Source: Sympetrum striolatum (lineage: Eukaryota > Arthropoda > Insecta > Odonata > Libellulidae). From it: a DNA stretch of 64,000 nt. A program made the translations under genes and the position numbers. Under the pieces are notes generated by a model. That model did not search any database. It saw nothing but the letters and a program-made list of their open reading frames with translations, and was not told the DNA's origin. This document shows, in pieces, positions 36,930 through 49,396 of this stretch (positions are counted from its first letter, which is position 1; each line of letters starts with the position of its first letter). The DNA is taken from the NCBI GenBank assembly GCA_947579665.1, contig OX388349.1:23840459-23904458 (forward strand), read 5' to 3'.

Positions 36930-39900
36930 TATGAGATACACATTTCTCTGTAGAATATGATTAGTCAGACAGTCTGAATTATTCGTATGTTAATAACTGT
37001 GAGATTTCCTGTAAGTGTATGTGATTCGTGGTGATTTTATATCCCTCAATTCTGTTTGTTGTCACAACAAACGCTTGTGGTCGTTACTGTTTACCTCTGT
37101 CTATAGTATTTCCAAAATCCATCTAATATTAGTGCTTGTTTGCCAAGTAAATAGAGCAGCTGCTATCTTTCGGTTGAATGTTTTTCCTCGGCTAGCGGAA
37201 TTCTTCGATAAAGACGTGAGTCAATCTCCTACGGTATTATTTTAGAGCGAAAGTCCGTTCCAGTTTGGCTTATTTCCCTATGAATTTGTTCCCTCATTAC
37301 TTCCTTCGTTTGTTACGTTTTGTGTGAATGGAAATCCTTGTAAGCAAGTAGTTCACGTGTTACATTATTCGGTGTTGAATTGGATTAGGAAGTAGCAGTA
37401 GTGAGAATAGTTGATTCATTGCCACTCTGGATCAGTCTACTAAGCTCCCGACTCAAAATGAATTAAAAGTGTAATCTCAATTTCGGATTTATCATCAGGC
37501 TATTTAGATAATTAAGTATTTTAAGTTGAATATTTCGTTTTGAACTAGAGAAGTGGAAATGAGAATTTTATCTTTGGCTACAAGTTGTGTATTTTTGTAT
37601 TTATTATAAAGTCGTGCCGATTTAGTATCCTCTACCGTTGGAGACTTTTTCTACACCTACTCCCGTACCTATTTCGGTGTGTAATATGTGGTGCATACAG
37701 CAGAAATTACCTAAATTAAATCAGTATTTTGTTAGGTACAACTTTAACTCAGTACTGAAAAATAATTTTGACCTACTTAATTTTTACGAAAATTTCTTTC
37801 ATTCATTAAGTATCGTTAAATTTTATAGGTTTTATTTATCGATGAGAAAGGTGGTCCAAAATTATCATCTCAATTCACGAGAATTAAGTACCGAACCTGT
37901 GAAAGGAATTTATTGACCTCTTTACTTCAATTTCTTGAATGAAGAAGAAAGCAGAACATTGAATCGTTGATTTTTATTAGTAGGATGTGAAATAAGTTTC
38001 ATGCAAGTACGTGATTTTATTTCAATTTTCTAGTTTGTTTGGTGTGGAATGCTGTTTTGATAAGCCCTGGAGAAAGAGTACAATGGGTTACAAATCCATT
38101 AAGATGTAAGAAAGTGACTTTAAATAAATTGTGGCTTATTGTGAAATTCTGTTCTTTGAATAGGCGAGGCAACTAATAGGGAATGAATTGCTGCCGTGGA
38201 TGAATAGGTTTGTTGGTTCACGAGGAGATTGATTGAGAATTTTGATAGAAAAAAAGGTTTTAGCACCAGATGAAAAGGAAAGGAAATATTTAGGCCTTGC
38301 GGAATGGGGAAATAATTCCAATTGGTGATTTAATCGTGACGTTTTTTAAGCTAAAATTCCGATATTGATACTGTTTCCTTCTATATTCATTGTATTTCTA
38401 TTTATAGCGACGTATCGTTTACCCCTTAGCTGTTTATGGAGTTCCAACGGAACCCTGTATATTGAATCGTTTGATTGTGCTTTGAAATCGTCCCGAAAGC
38501 AGCGTTTGTTTTGGGATTCCCAAATCGGAGATTTAATGAGAATCTGACGTCTCCGCCTTCATTTTTCCAACAGATATCTCCCCATATTTATAGACTTATT
38601 GGAAGTCCTCCCCCACCATCCGTCTTTTATCGGTTTTCTGTGAAACCAACTTAAAGATTGCTCTCCGCTCACAAGACGTTTGAGATTTTCGGTATTCTGT
38701 CATCCGAGTCGATAGTTTGGTGTGGGAGGACACGGAACTCTTGTGTATATTTGATTATTTGTTTGTCTTTATGGGTTCGCGTCGTGTTTTTTAGTCATTA
38801 CCTGCCACCGACGACGTTTTATCGTTCGCACTTTCTTCTTTTTGTGCTATCTAACGCTAAATGTTCTTAGTTATCCGTGTTAGATTATGAGATATTTCTT
38901 GTGTAAAAATGTAGTATTCGGTTAAAATTGAGCGTAAATTTATAAAAATCGTCCATTTATGTACTGGTAATTCGATAAGCATGTGAGGAAGATCTTGAAT
39001 TAAAACCATGCAGTGTTTCCACGATCACTGTACGTCTATCACATCAAAATGATATTTAAATAGTTAATTGGAGATGAGTTAATGAAGAATTGTGTTTATC
39101 CCCCCGGAAAGTTCGCCCTTCTCCCCCCTTTTGACAAGATGAATGCCATAATTCAGCATCACTCCTGCTTCAGTAGTTTTCGTATCGTCATAGCCGTCAT
39201 AGGAACGTAAAAGAAAAATGCATTCTTACCTATAAATAAATTCCTGCTTCTAGAAGCAGATTATGTCAATAGAAATATTTCAGTATAATACAATATTTTG
39301 TTTTTCATGTAGTGTAGAAATTATGATGAATGGAAGGGATTCCACAATATTTCGAAGAATAATAAATTACACCATCCGTTTCTACTGGATGAGTCTGAAG
39401 ATTGCATTGCTTCGGCTCTCTTTCCCTTAGTGTTATACTATTTATGTTCTTACATGAGATTCAAGCGACTTTGCCGTAAGTATCGAATATTTAATATTAA
39501 TTTCTACAAATGAAATAGATTACCGATTGAAGTAGCTAAAATATCTTATAAAAATCATATTTGCTAAGCTAAACAAAAATAGTGACTATGCGAAGCATCT
39601 CTGTTTTGGTTATTTTAAGTTTTGTGTTTTACTTTATTGTTTATGAATATTTAATGTCTTAAGCCATCGATCGATTTTTGGGTCTTATTTTCATGTTTCT
39701 TTTTTCCAATGTCATTTATAGTATAGAAGTTAATCTTTAAGCTAATATTATTATTAAAGTATAACGCTATCGACATCGAATAAAAATTTGTTTCAAAAAA
39801 TATATAATTCAGAAATCAAAATTTAAAATCACACTGAGTTATTATGAAATATATGAGCCGTTCAAGATTTAATTGCATATCAATAATGTGGAATTCATGA

Positions 39901-41052
39901 TGATCACAATATTTCGTTAAATTTTCAGTAGTAAAAGGAAGCTTGCTTTAGCCACGAAGTACATAATTGATGAATGAAAGACCGTTTCGTGCATTGGTTG
40001 TAATGGACTTTCACGAGATAACGCCTTCCCATTTTGAGTTTATATTAGTTACTTGTGAATGTACGCGACAGGCTATATTAGCATCTTCTGTGTGATTAAG
40101 TGAACAAATATATGGAAATTCAATTTCCAAATTCCCCGTTCAAAGTTGCTTGGGATCGGAAACGAAGTTGTAACTTAAGTGCTGCAAATCTTTATTCGTC
40201 GAGACAAAACAGTTCATACTCACGATACTCTAATTTGCTACGATTGAAGTTAATTAGCAATGATGCTTTTGAGAGAAATTGGAACTTTGGCGGTGGAATT
40301 CCTGAACGAATATATTTGTAAATGACGTGGAGAATGGGTATCATAAGCGTCGAAAACCTCTTAAATTGATCCTATCGTTCGGAATCTCCCCTCTATGGTT
40401 TTAAGAGGCGTTGGTTGCCGCCAACGGATCACAATGCTCGAGAACGCTTTCTCAGCCCCAACCACCGTTCTCTCAGCCAGATTTTTACCCCATTTACCTT
40501 TGCCAACCTATCTAGACTCTCCACCCCTTGTCTACCTGCTGCTCGGGTATACAATAGTCTGCGCCCCCCGATTACCTGGGATCTGAAAAAGTGCCACAAG
40601 GGGCCGTTGTGGGCCCTCTATATTTGCAGCTTCGGCTGGACGATTGATTTCGTTTATCCACTCTCTCACGCTGGAAATGTCTGTAGACTAGGAAACTACT
40701 ATTAATGGTTGCGATAAGAAAGTTTCGCGTTCTTTAAATTGACGTGCGTATACGTCATGTGCGATGCCTTACGTTGCAATCTTATTTTTGAAAGCATTAT
40801 CTTCGGGCGTAAGCTCAGGGCATTCACTTTTACACAACCAGAAAAATCGCTCTTTTTAATATACATTAGCTCCATCTTTCCTCGTTTTGGAAGTGAATTT
40901 CTTTTTAATTCTTTCCGTTTATGTTTTCTGTTTTCTTGTACTGGGGACATTTTTTTCCTAAGATTTTCTTAGTTTTTTAATTCTTGTTTCTTTATTTCAC
41001 TTTGTCGTTCCACGAAGTACGGTCAGAAATTATGGATTTTATTAGTAGTTTT
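36930..41052. other. Intronic DNA, no gene recognised
   Basis: Short chance frames only, including 37638-37916 and, in a C-rich patch at about 40390-40640, the overlapping frames 40395-40586 and 40415-40705. None carries a recognisable motif. Confidence 0.35.
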
Positions 41053-41185
41053 CATTCACAATTATTCTCATTTCTCTCATACTATCTTTTTAAATCGATT
41101 ATTGTATGATTTAGGACTAATGTTTAGATAGAAGACAAGACTTTTAGTCTCAACGTCGCCCGAATGAAGACGTATTATTTTATGG
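41053..41185 (-). repeat. Unclassified dispersed repeat, copy 1
   Basis: It shares CATTCACAATTATT near its left end and a core CTTTTAGTCTCAACGTCGCC then CGAATGAAGACG with 56145-56345, in the same order over about 135 bases. The core alone recurs at 47055-47110. The strand is assigned from the 56145 copy, whose minus-strand 3' end looks like a retroelement tail. Confidence 0.55.
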
Positions 41186-43065
41186 TTTCATCTCTCACAC
41201 TTACTATAAAAGTAACGTTGTAAACTGTGAAATGTAGTTTTCGTGATTGGAGGATTTATATTGAGTACATGTTTTGGTGGGGGTACCGATGAGATGTCTG
41301 TAAATTAGATCTTGTTGTAGTGATGCGGTGTTTCAATACTGTGTGTGGGTAGAGATTATTATTTATGGTTATTTTTCAAATATTTGTTTGTGGGTGACGT
41401 CTGATGTGAGGCATTGGGCTTTAAATTTAGTTGTTCGTACACAACGGTCCGAGCTGCCACCGGAAGAAATTCTACTTGCAGCATATATTTGCTACTTAAA
41501 TAAATCAATACAACAAGAAATAAATAACGATTCTTTTTTAAATAATATATCAATCGTTTGTTTATTTAGGCAACGATTAATAGTAATCCTAAGAAACTAA
41601 CGATGATAATGTTGTTTTCCAATCAAGATTTCACTCTACGATTATCCGTAAGGCGATGTTATTCAAACAACTTCCGTTCGAAGACAGATATAATAACTTT
41701 TCTTCCAAAACCGGTACGCACGATTGCGATCTGTTCTCCACCCGATAAATCTCGTTTCAATTTTTAACCGGAAACTCACATCAGCGTTCCTCCGATTAAT
41801 TAAGAGATTGTGCTTCAGAAATTATTAATTTGTAAGCAATTCATAATTCAGAATCGAAGCTGTCGTTACAATTGAGAGGGTGGCGTGACATATATTCCGA
41901 ATCGCATTCAAACAATCGAATTAGTATAATGGGATGCCATTAGGTCGATTTGGCGTCGCTGGACCTTTTCCGTTACTGAATTAATTTATGTGGAATTGAT
42001 TGGACGGATTTTCACAAATTTCGATGATGATTTGATCATTAATTTGGCTGTGGACCAGATTCTGGGATTTAAATATGGCTCTAAGTGATACATATTTTAT
42101 TTTTAATTTTTCTTCAACCTCGCTGCATAATCGTTCGATATCTTTATATGAATAAATGCATTGATATTGAGCGATTTACAACTTTTAAATTTACGTATGT
42201 AAGTATATTACCTACTTTAATTACAACTGCATTAATTCCCCGCGAACCACCATAATGCGTATGGCAGGGGGTGTGGAACGCCAAACTACCTAAATAATTA
42301 ACTCTGTAAAAATCATTAGCTAAATTAATAAATAAATAAATTACCTAATAATTACTTCTTGGTACTCCAAATGGAATTTTATAGATTTATAATATTCTAC
42401 TTTTCACAATTTTAGGGCGTAAAATACTTTTGTTTGTCGTCTACTTTCCGAGTTGAATAGCAACATGATATTACATAAACTTATGTCGTATGATTTTTAC
42501 ATGACTAAAATATTTTTATAAAAAAATCGTAGTCATTTCTTATCGGTCCCAATTAATATAATCAAATTTTTGTTGATAAAATTTTATCATTGAAATATAA
42601 TTCTAGCATCCATATTGAATTGTTTTCTTATGCTGGTAACCGTATATTTTCTTGGAAAATTTACATTTAGTCAATAGTTCTTTCAATCAACGCATATCCC
42701 TAATTTAGTTGGAAGTTTACCCAAGTGTTCAGCTGATGATTCGCATACGCTGGACATAAGAAGAATTCCTTCACCTTGCCTATTTGCGTTCTTAAATTTT
42801 CGAAACCACTTCGGAATGTAACGGAGTTTCTAATCCATTTACAAAGATCCCACCAATACGAGCTTCTCCGGAAACCCTTTTCTGTCCCCTTCCATTGTCC
42901 TCACCTGCTGGGGAATCCCTGACCCTAAAAGTGTGACCCTCAGAACGGTACATGAACTGGACCTACCCTTTACTTCGACTGAAAAAGCTTCCTTGGATTG
43001 AGATCCTTAGCCGTGGAAGAAAGAATATCTGATCTCTTACGCATGTGTCACGTTTCCTCTGTAAA
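41186..43065. other. Intronic DNA, nothing recognised
   Basis: No gene or repeat recognised. An AAAT-unit run lies near 42330-42345. Confidence 0.35.
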
Positions 43066-43067
43066 AC

Positions 43068-43153
43068 AAATCAAAACGTACTTGGTATTGGCTTCAAAAG
43101 TTGTATTTCACAGGAACGGTTTCTTGTGGAAACAACAAAGTACGTTTTGATTT
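43068..43153. repeat. Hairpin with 16-bp perfect outer stem
   Basis: AAATCAAAACGTACTT (43068-43083) pairs exactly with AAGTACGTTTTGATTT (43138-43153). The interior also pairs imperfectly (TTGTATTTCACAGG with CTTGTGGAAACAA), giving a stem-loop of about 86 bases. Fold-back repeat or small-RNA precursor are both possible. Confidence 0.6.
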
Positions 43154-43518
43154 CTGTAGATGGCGTTCCTCGATGTACAGCCAGAACATTTGTTATCATA
43201 ACTCTGTTGTCTACATCTTCATTTTCGTAATTTTTCTAGTAAATAAATTAAAATACGAAGAAGATCAAATTAATTTCGTGGGATTGTAGCGACATTTCCG
43301 TAAACAAAATTTTAATAAAGTTTTCCGCCATTAAAATAGATAACCACTTACTGTCGTTTGACAAAATCGTATAAAAAAAGAATTTAATTCATCGAAATCT
43401 AAGTCCGAATACAAGCTCACCTTCAACTTCATCGAATCACCCCCTTCGCCCTCATCACAAGGTCTATTCACCAAAGTTCTACCTTGAAAAAAAAAACAAA
43501 AGCTACATAATGCATAAA

Positions 43519-43637
43519 AAGTCCGCTGGACTCTATGCAATCAATATAAAAAAACGAGTCAGACCGAAAGAAATTTAAGTCCGCTGGACTCAATGCAATT
43601 CACAAGAAAAAACGAGTCAGACCGAACGTCGAAATTT
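43519..43637 (+). repeat. Two-unit tandem repeat, about 60 bp per unit
   Basis: Units 43519-43576 and 43577-43637 both begin AAGTCCGCTGGACTC and both contain AACGAGTCAGACCGAA, ending in GAAATTT. They abut directly. Each unit holds GGACTC and GAGTC as a short internal inverted pair. Only two copies are present. Confidence 0.85.
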
Positions 43638-45711
43638 ATAAACCTCTGCTACTCCTCCGACATTACTTGCCAGTTGTGATTGTGAATAGTTACTCTAGAA
43701 ATTGCCTTACAAGGGATTAATGTAGACAAGTTTGAATACTTATGTAATCGTACTATTCGCATTGAAGTTTCTCCGTGTGATAATTTATTATTTCCTCATC
43801 ATATCTAATAAAAAATATTATCTTCTAATTATATTCAGCGTATTTATTACCATAAAGACTGCTCTGTCCGTGAACGTATGGTATTTTTCTGATGTAGCAA
43901 AATGCAATGGTAGTTTTGTGATCATTTAGGGTAATGTTCAGGTTATTCAGTGTTTACCTGTTACGGAGATAATGGATTTACAAAGTCATTGTTACAAGAT
44001 GGCAATTTATTCCGGCCATTACGTCTATTCTGATATCTACCCTCCATCAATTCCATTTTTACCCACTATTTCCTGAGTTTTAATGCTGAAAAATATGATT
44101 CCTCTCGTAATTGCCTAAAAAATCGATTTCTGTTTAGCTCAATTAAGGCCTTATTATATAATAAAGGGCATGTGCATTGATGAAACAAAGTAAGCATTGT
44201 CAAGACAATATAAAACGATCGTACATCCTTCCATCCGGAAGCTGGCTTCCATCTCTACCGATTCGCATGGGCCGGAATCATTTACGCTGGCACCGAGCAT
44301 GCCTTCAGTCCCACTGATGAGGACCGGATGCCTCGAAAGCGGCCTTCCGAACCTTTTCTTCTCCCATTACGAAGGCACCAATTGCAGCCGTCCCATAGTG
44401 ACCCCTTCCCGCTTAGCAGGTCCTCAACCGTTGGCTAAAAAGCAAGTGGGGGCAGCCGACCTCCCCTCCCGACAATGCCTCGAAGGGCAAGACTCCCCCT
44501 CCCGAGGTCCTTGCCCTTCTAACAAGCGGCCTATTGCAAATCCTCCGCAACCCTTTTTCTCTCCTCACGCATCGGAAGCGAGTTGGATGCTCCAATCGTT
44601 GAATGGCGTTGATTGCGAGGCGCTTTAGCGTCGAATGGGGTCTGCAAAAGAGCGTCCATGCGTTCCGCTTTTTTGTTTAGCGGTTTCCAGATTGTTAAGC
44701 TTAAGAGGTGCGCTATGGTGTCCGCAAGATTGGTGGTTTCCAATCGATTCCGCGATTAAAGAAGCCCCCGGGAGTTGGGCGTCTCGCGATCCCCAAGGCT
44801 GTATTAGTAGAAGTCATCAATGTCAAATCAGTTTTCCTCTTTATGGTTCATTTCCTCTTGTTCATGTGCATTTCCTCTCGTCATAAAACGTCGCAGACGA
44901 AGGCATAAATAGGGGCTCCGGGATTTATTAGTCTCGATTTACTTGTCGTGTTGAGGATTATGAAATGAATGGATGGGTGATGTTTTTGATTTGTATGATG
45001 CTCTATAATATTCCAGATAGCTCAGATTAATTACATATTTGCAAATTTCTTTATTGTGCTAAATTGGGACTAAGAGCTCACATATTCTTTTTATCTTCGT
45101 CTTATACAAAATACACCAAATGGTTGCACATAGAAGCAGTTGAAAATTAATGAGAGTATTAATTGGTTTTGTGTGTTTGCAACGTGATTTCGAGGCCCAT
45201 AATGTATTTTTTTGGACTCCATACTTACAGGCTTCAGGCTACCAAACAAATAATATCATTGGCCCACTCATTCCATACATAACATCGTTAACTAAAATTA
45301 GTTGTTGTCAGTTATATACCCAGCAAATCTTACGACGCAGTGACGACGTCTTGATGTTGAAAATTACTTCACAGCCTCTTCAAATACAAGAAAAAAATAT
45401 CCTTTGTCGCCCCTCTAATCATCCACCCTGTTGCAGTTGCTCTTCTCCGTTTGTCTAAACCGTGCCTTGGGGGACCTTCATATTACGGAGCTATGATTTT
45501 TCTTCTTGTGAGTGATCGGTTTATGTTCTAGATTCAGCAGAAAATTTAAGGACTAAATCCTCCGCATTTTATTTATTAGTATATTTTTATTAACCCGGAT
45601 GGATGTTAAGAAAAAGTGCCTGGTGTAATTTAAGATTTGTATCTGTTTGCATCTGGTGGAAAAAAGAAAGCTTATAAATTCATCTATCATGTGTTTTTTA
45701 ATCTATCTACA
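43638..45711. other. Intronic DNA with a CpG-rich patch at about 44200-44820
   Basis: The patch carries frames on both strands (44197-44628 plus, 44413-44595 minus, 44531-44743 minus). The 143-codon plus frame is Ser/Pro-rich with no domain and no support from codon pattern. I treat it as chance in GC-rich DNA, possibly regulatory. The frame 45150-45458 is also unrecognised. Confidence 0.3.
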
Positions 45712-45870
45712 AACATCCATGTATTGAAAAATTTAATTGGGAGAGGATAACAATAAAGGTGAATGAACATACACACTCATTCCCTAACCAGAAATATCGG
45801 AATAGCTGGGACTCGAACCCAGAATTAATTTTATTACTAATGAAATCATTCTGCCGAATCTGGCTGGTCC
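45712..45870 (-). repeat. tRNA-derived SINE, family A, copy 3
   Basis: On the minus strand it reads GGACCAGCCAGATTCGGCAG, a B box GGGTTCGAGTCCC, then CTATTCCGATATTTCTGGTT and AGGGAATGAGTGTGTATG. This matches the body of the 4525 copy, and ACATGGATGTTTG near the 3' end also matches. The head is more diverged than in the other copies. Confidence 0.65.
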
Positions 45871-47054
45871 TTTTCTAATTGGATCTGATATGATTGGAAA
45901 AATACACCTCATAATGAATCAGTCAGATAATAAGGGAGTGTTAACGAGGTGAAATTCATTTTACATTATAGTTCGTTATAAATTAGGAATCCGTTTCAAT
46001 AAAAAAATGATTTTATATACTGAATCCCATAATTTAAGCTTTTCACTAATAGCATCGTAGAAATGGATAACCTTTTTACTTTTTACATTTGGACGCTTAT
46101 TCTTTCTAAGGGATTGATTATTAATAATTGAGTTTACTCATTCGTAATCTTCAAAACTTCGTAGACGTTGGAAAACCCGACATCTCGTTCTTCTATTCTT
46201 TCATGCAGTAGAAAGCATTCACCCTTTCTCCCCCATCTTATGTCTGTGCCCCCTCCGCTATTTACTCTCAAAAGTAACGATGCTGCGCTTTTTTACAGAT
46301 GTTGTCACTTTTTGTTGTAAAGGTCGAGAACACTTGGTCGCCTCGTTGACGAACGCACTGTTTTTAATCCTTTGTGAGTCAAGCGTATTTCTTCATCGCA
46401 CAATCGTTTCCGTTTGTAGAGAATGCTCGTCTGGCGTCTTCGGCACTAACTGCATCGTTTCGTAAAGAGCAGAAAGGCAGGCCTCTAGCATTGTCGTATA
46501 GCTGTAGTCTAATCATACTATAAAGGTTCAGGTGCGAATTGCTGCAAATGTATTAATGAATTGTTAGAATTAGATATACTGTAACCTGTGAAATTTGTGT
46601 ATGGCCATTTATAACAGTAATTTATCGATACTATTTGGATATTCTATAGTAATTAATGATAAAAGGCATAGTTACGCTCATTCTCTGTATTGATAATTTA
46701 CGAAGTGTTTGAATTCGCTGATTTTTTAGCAACATCACACTGTTGAATGCATTTTTATAAATCATATTCGTTGAATATTTGCTCTTAGTCCTGAATTTTT
46801 CAAAAGTAAACATTTTCTGAAACCTGAAATATCTGCTAATACCTTTTAAACAAATCAGCACTTATTACTCCTCAGTTAGACAGTTTGGTGGCATTGGAAA
46901 AATATTTTTGTCGAGATATTTTTCTGTTTTGGTTCGTGCTTTGATTTTAGAACTCTTGTTAGTTTTGCAGTTTTTCCTTCGCTTTTCGAAATCTTTCGAT
47001 TTCACGGAATATTTTTTTTATTACAGTTGTAATCGGGTTATAATGGGTTTGATG
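45871..47054. other. Intronic DNA, nothing recognised
   Basis: AT-rich. No gene or repeat identified. Confidence 0.35.
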
Positions 47055-47110
47055 GAAGAAGACACTTTTAGTCTCAATCTCGCCCAAATAAAGACGATTA
47101 TTTTTATTAT
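47055..47110 (-). repeat. Unclassified dispersed repeat, copy 2 (core only)
   Basis: Contains ACTTTTAGTCTCAATCTCGC then CCAAATAAAGACG, the same core as at 41053-41185 and 56145-56345. The flanks are not clearly alignable. Confidence 0.5.
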
Positions 47111-48571
47111 TCGGAATCTCCGGACTTTTCTCAAAGGAAATGTGCTGTTTAGGTGATTTTATTTTCCCTCGTCAACTTGTATTGCATGTTTCAAAATTTT
47201 GCAGCATCAAAAAAGGAATCCAAAGATAGAAAACTTTTAGAGGGATCAAGGACCAAGCAAGGCCTACCGCAAGTTACGGTAAACCCGGAGAAAGTCAGGA
47301 GATGGAAATTCGTGATTTTTACCCAACTGAATGGTTGGTCGAGGCTTATAGTCGGGTTGGGATGAGCTCGGAAGGCGTTATTAGGATTTGGATGGGCGTG
47401 AGGACTCCGTTCGCGAGAGCGTGAAAAATGTTTGAGCGATGAATGGAGAAAGTGGAATGCGGGAAAGCGGGGGTGCTTCTCACCGAAAGATGTTCACATC
47501 TAATTAAAGCGAATAGTGGCGCGTGAACGCCGTCGGCGTCGATGGCCTAATCCACGCCACCGAACGCAAAAGAAACACAATCTGGTGAAATTATCGACGC
47601 CAATTCTGTTTGGAACTTTCTAGCACACTGTTGAGCTCATGTGGGAAATATCGTACTTTTTTCCGTAAGCATTACCATCGTCCTCTTCTGGGGTTTGTGT
47701 GGCAAAGTCTTTCATGATTGTTGATAGATCTAATGTTAATATTTTTGGAAGATTTTCTCTAGGGTATAACTAGTTGATGTTCATACTGAAACAGAAGCGA
47801 GCTTTGATGTCGAAAAATTTCCAGAGCTGTCTGTTAAAAATTCATTTTCTTTATTTCTTTCTCTCGAGTTCTCGAAAAATTCACAGTAGATTTGCTTCTA
47901 TAATATTATCACAACATTATTATTATTGTCACCGGCTGTTGTTTATATTGAAGCAGAGGTAAGCTTTAATGCCGTGGAAATTTCTAGAGCCTTATATTAA
48001 AAAATATTTCCAGTTGAATATTTAATGCACTTTCGCTAGTAAAACTTCCGGTGTTCTCTCACTTGAATATTTACTGCATATTGTATTAATATAATGTTCA
48101 TGAATCCTGTGATGTAGCCTATTCCTATATACCATTTAAGGAAATAATTTTTGGTACCTATTTGGTATCTCAATCTTAATTAATGCATGGGGATCTAAGG
48201 TGGGGTTCGTATTAATTAAGTGGATTTCCGTGGAAATCCAAACCCAGAGCATGTAGCTTCAGCTTCCTGAAAGGACTGCTCCAAATTCTGTGCACCAGTG
48301 TTTCCCAAACTTTTCTCCCAACTTAGCACATCACGAGTTATACTCTTTTGTTGGATCAGTTGGGTTATTTTGTAGAGATGGTAGTGTATCTGCGATGTCT
48401 AAATGAAAAATAAGAGTTTAGTGAATACACTATCAACTGTACTAGTAAGAAGCCCCCTAGTTTTAAAGATGCTCAACTTGGCGTAGTTACGTGTAAGCTG
48501 CCATTTTCTTAGAATGGCTACCAGGGTACTATTAAATATCCATAATATTAAACATGACAGATTGAGGCGTC
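47111..48571. other. Intronic DNA; possible hAT half-element near 48294
   Basis: At about 48294 CAGTGTTTCCCAAACTTTT resembles a hAT terminal repeat, but no partner end was found. The rest, including the CpG-richer 47380-47570, shows nothing else. Confidence 0.3.
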
Positions 48572-48726
48572 ACTCGGTAAAACTAAGCTCCCGGATAGTC
48601 ATGTGGACAGCGCGTTTGCCTTTGGTGAAAGCGGTCCCGGGTTTGAATCCCGGTGGGAGCCAATGTGCGAAATGACCTAAGCTGTCGAGGCACTTATAGC
48701 AATACTACTACTACTCGGTAAAACTA
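48572..48726 (+). repeat. tRNA-derived SINE, family B, intact copy with 14-bp target duplication
   Basis: The SINE body is 48586-48712 (127 bp): tRNA-like head with GATAGTCATGTGGACAGC and B box GGTTTGAATCCC, then GGGAGCCAATGTGCGAAATG and GTCGAGGCACTT, ending in a (TAC)n-type ACTACTACT tail. Perfect direct repeats ACTCGGTAAAACTA flank it at 48572-48585 and 48713-48726. The unmutated duplication marks it as the youngest SINE here and gives the exact family B boundaries. Confidence 0.9.
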
Positions 48727-48742
48727 CTTCATAATCTGGAAA

Positions 48743-48928
48743 GTATAACTCACTTAATAGTCCAGAAATAGAAATTTTAATGAAAAAAGTTTCGTTGTTG
48801 GATAACATCGTCAGGTGGAATAAAAAGCCATAACCCTATGTATTTCTCCTGATGATGTTACCCGTTAACGGAAGCTAGATTGTTTTTGTTAACATTTATT
48901 TTTCTGGACTCTATTTAGTGAGTTTTAC
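48743..48928. mobile_element. Fold-back element with 70-80-bp imperfect inverted arms
   Basis: The left arm (48743-48815) contains AACTCACTTAATAG, TCCAGAAATA and ATAACATCGTCAGG. The right arm (48848-48928), read on the opposite strand, contains AACTCACTAAATAG, TCCAGAAAAATA and GTAACATCATCAGG in the same order. The loop is about 32 bases. Two opposed decayed terminal repeats of one retroelement are as likely as a true fold-back. Confidence 0.65.
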
Positions 48929-49351
48929 TTTCTTGGTCCAAATTATTTTCTTAATGATCTTAGAATTTCATCCGAAATCCATTGGTATCCAGATTCGCAT
49001 TTGTTTCTCCCGAATGATACGGAACGCTCTCTTTCGGGATCGTCCCGAAAAGGTGAAGACTTTGAAAGGCTCGAGGAAGCGTAGACCTCGCAAGGTTTCC
49101 TAAGACAGGTGAGGTGTTAGCGGAGTGTGATGTTCGCTTAAACGCTACTTGGGACATTCCATCCACCAATCGATACAATTTCGAGGGTTTTACGTAATTC
49201 CAACCGGTGTTTTGTTTTCTCATGGGGGAGAAGCGATCCATCGTGTGCTTTTTGACTTCGAGAGGATAAGCAGGCGAATGTTTATTTGTGGTTCATTGCG
49301 GCATTATTCGATACAAAATGGAGGAGAAGTAAATAGTTTCTAGGCTTAGAA

Positions 49352-49396
49352 GCGATGAGCTGTGTGTAGTCACACAGTGCGATGAGCTGTGTGTAG
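49352..49396 (+). repeat. Short tandem duplication, 27-bp unit
   Basis: GCGATGAGCTGTGTGTAG occurs at 49352-49369 and 49379-49396, separated by TCACACAGT, which pairs with CTGTGTG. So one and two-thirds units are present. Confidence 0.85.

Noticed and set aside
40415..40705. LINE-like ARVYNSL phrase in a 96-codon frame
   Set aside because: The phrase is short and isolated. Neighbouring residues do not follow the reverse-transcriptase tail.
44197..44628. 143-codon Ser/Pro-rich frame
   Set aside because: GC-rich patch with competing frames on the other strand and no family features.
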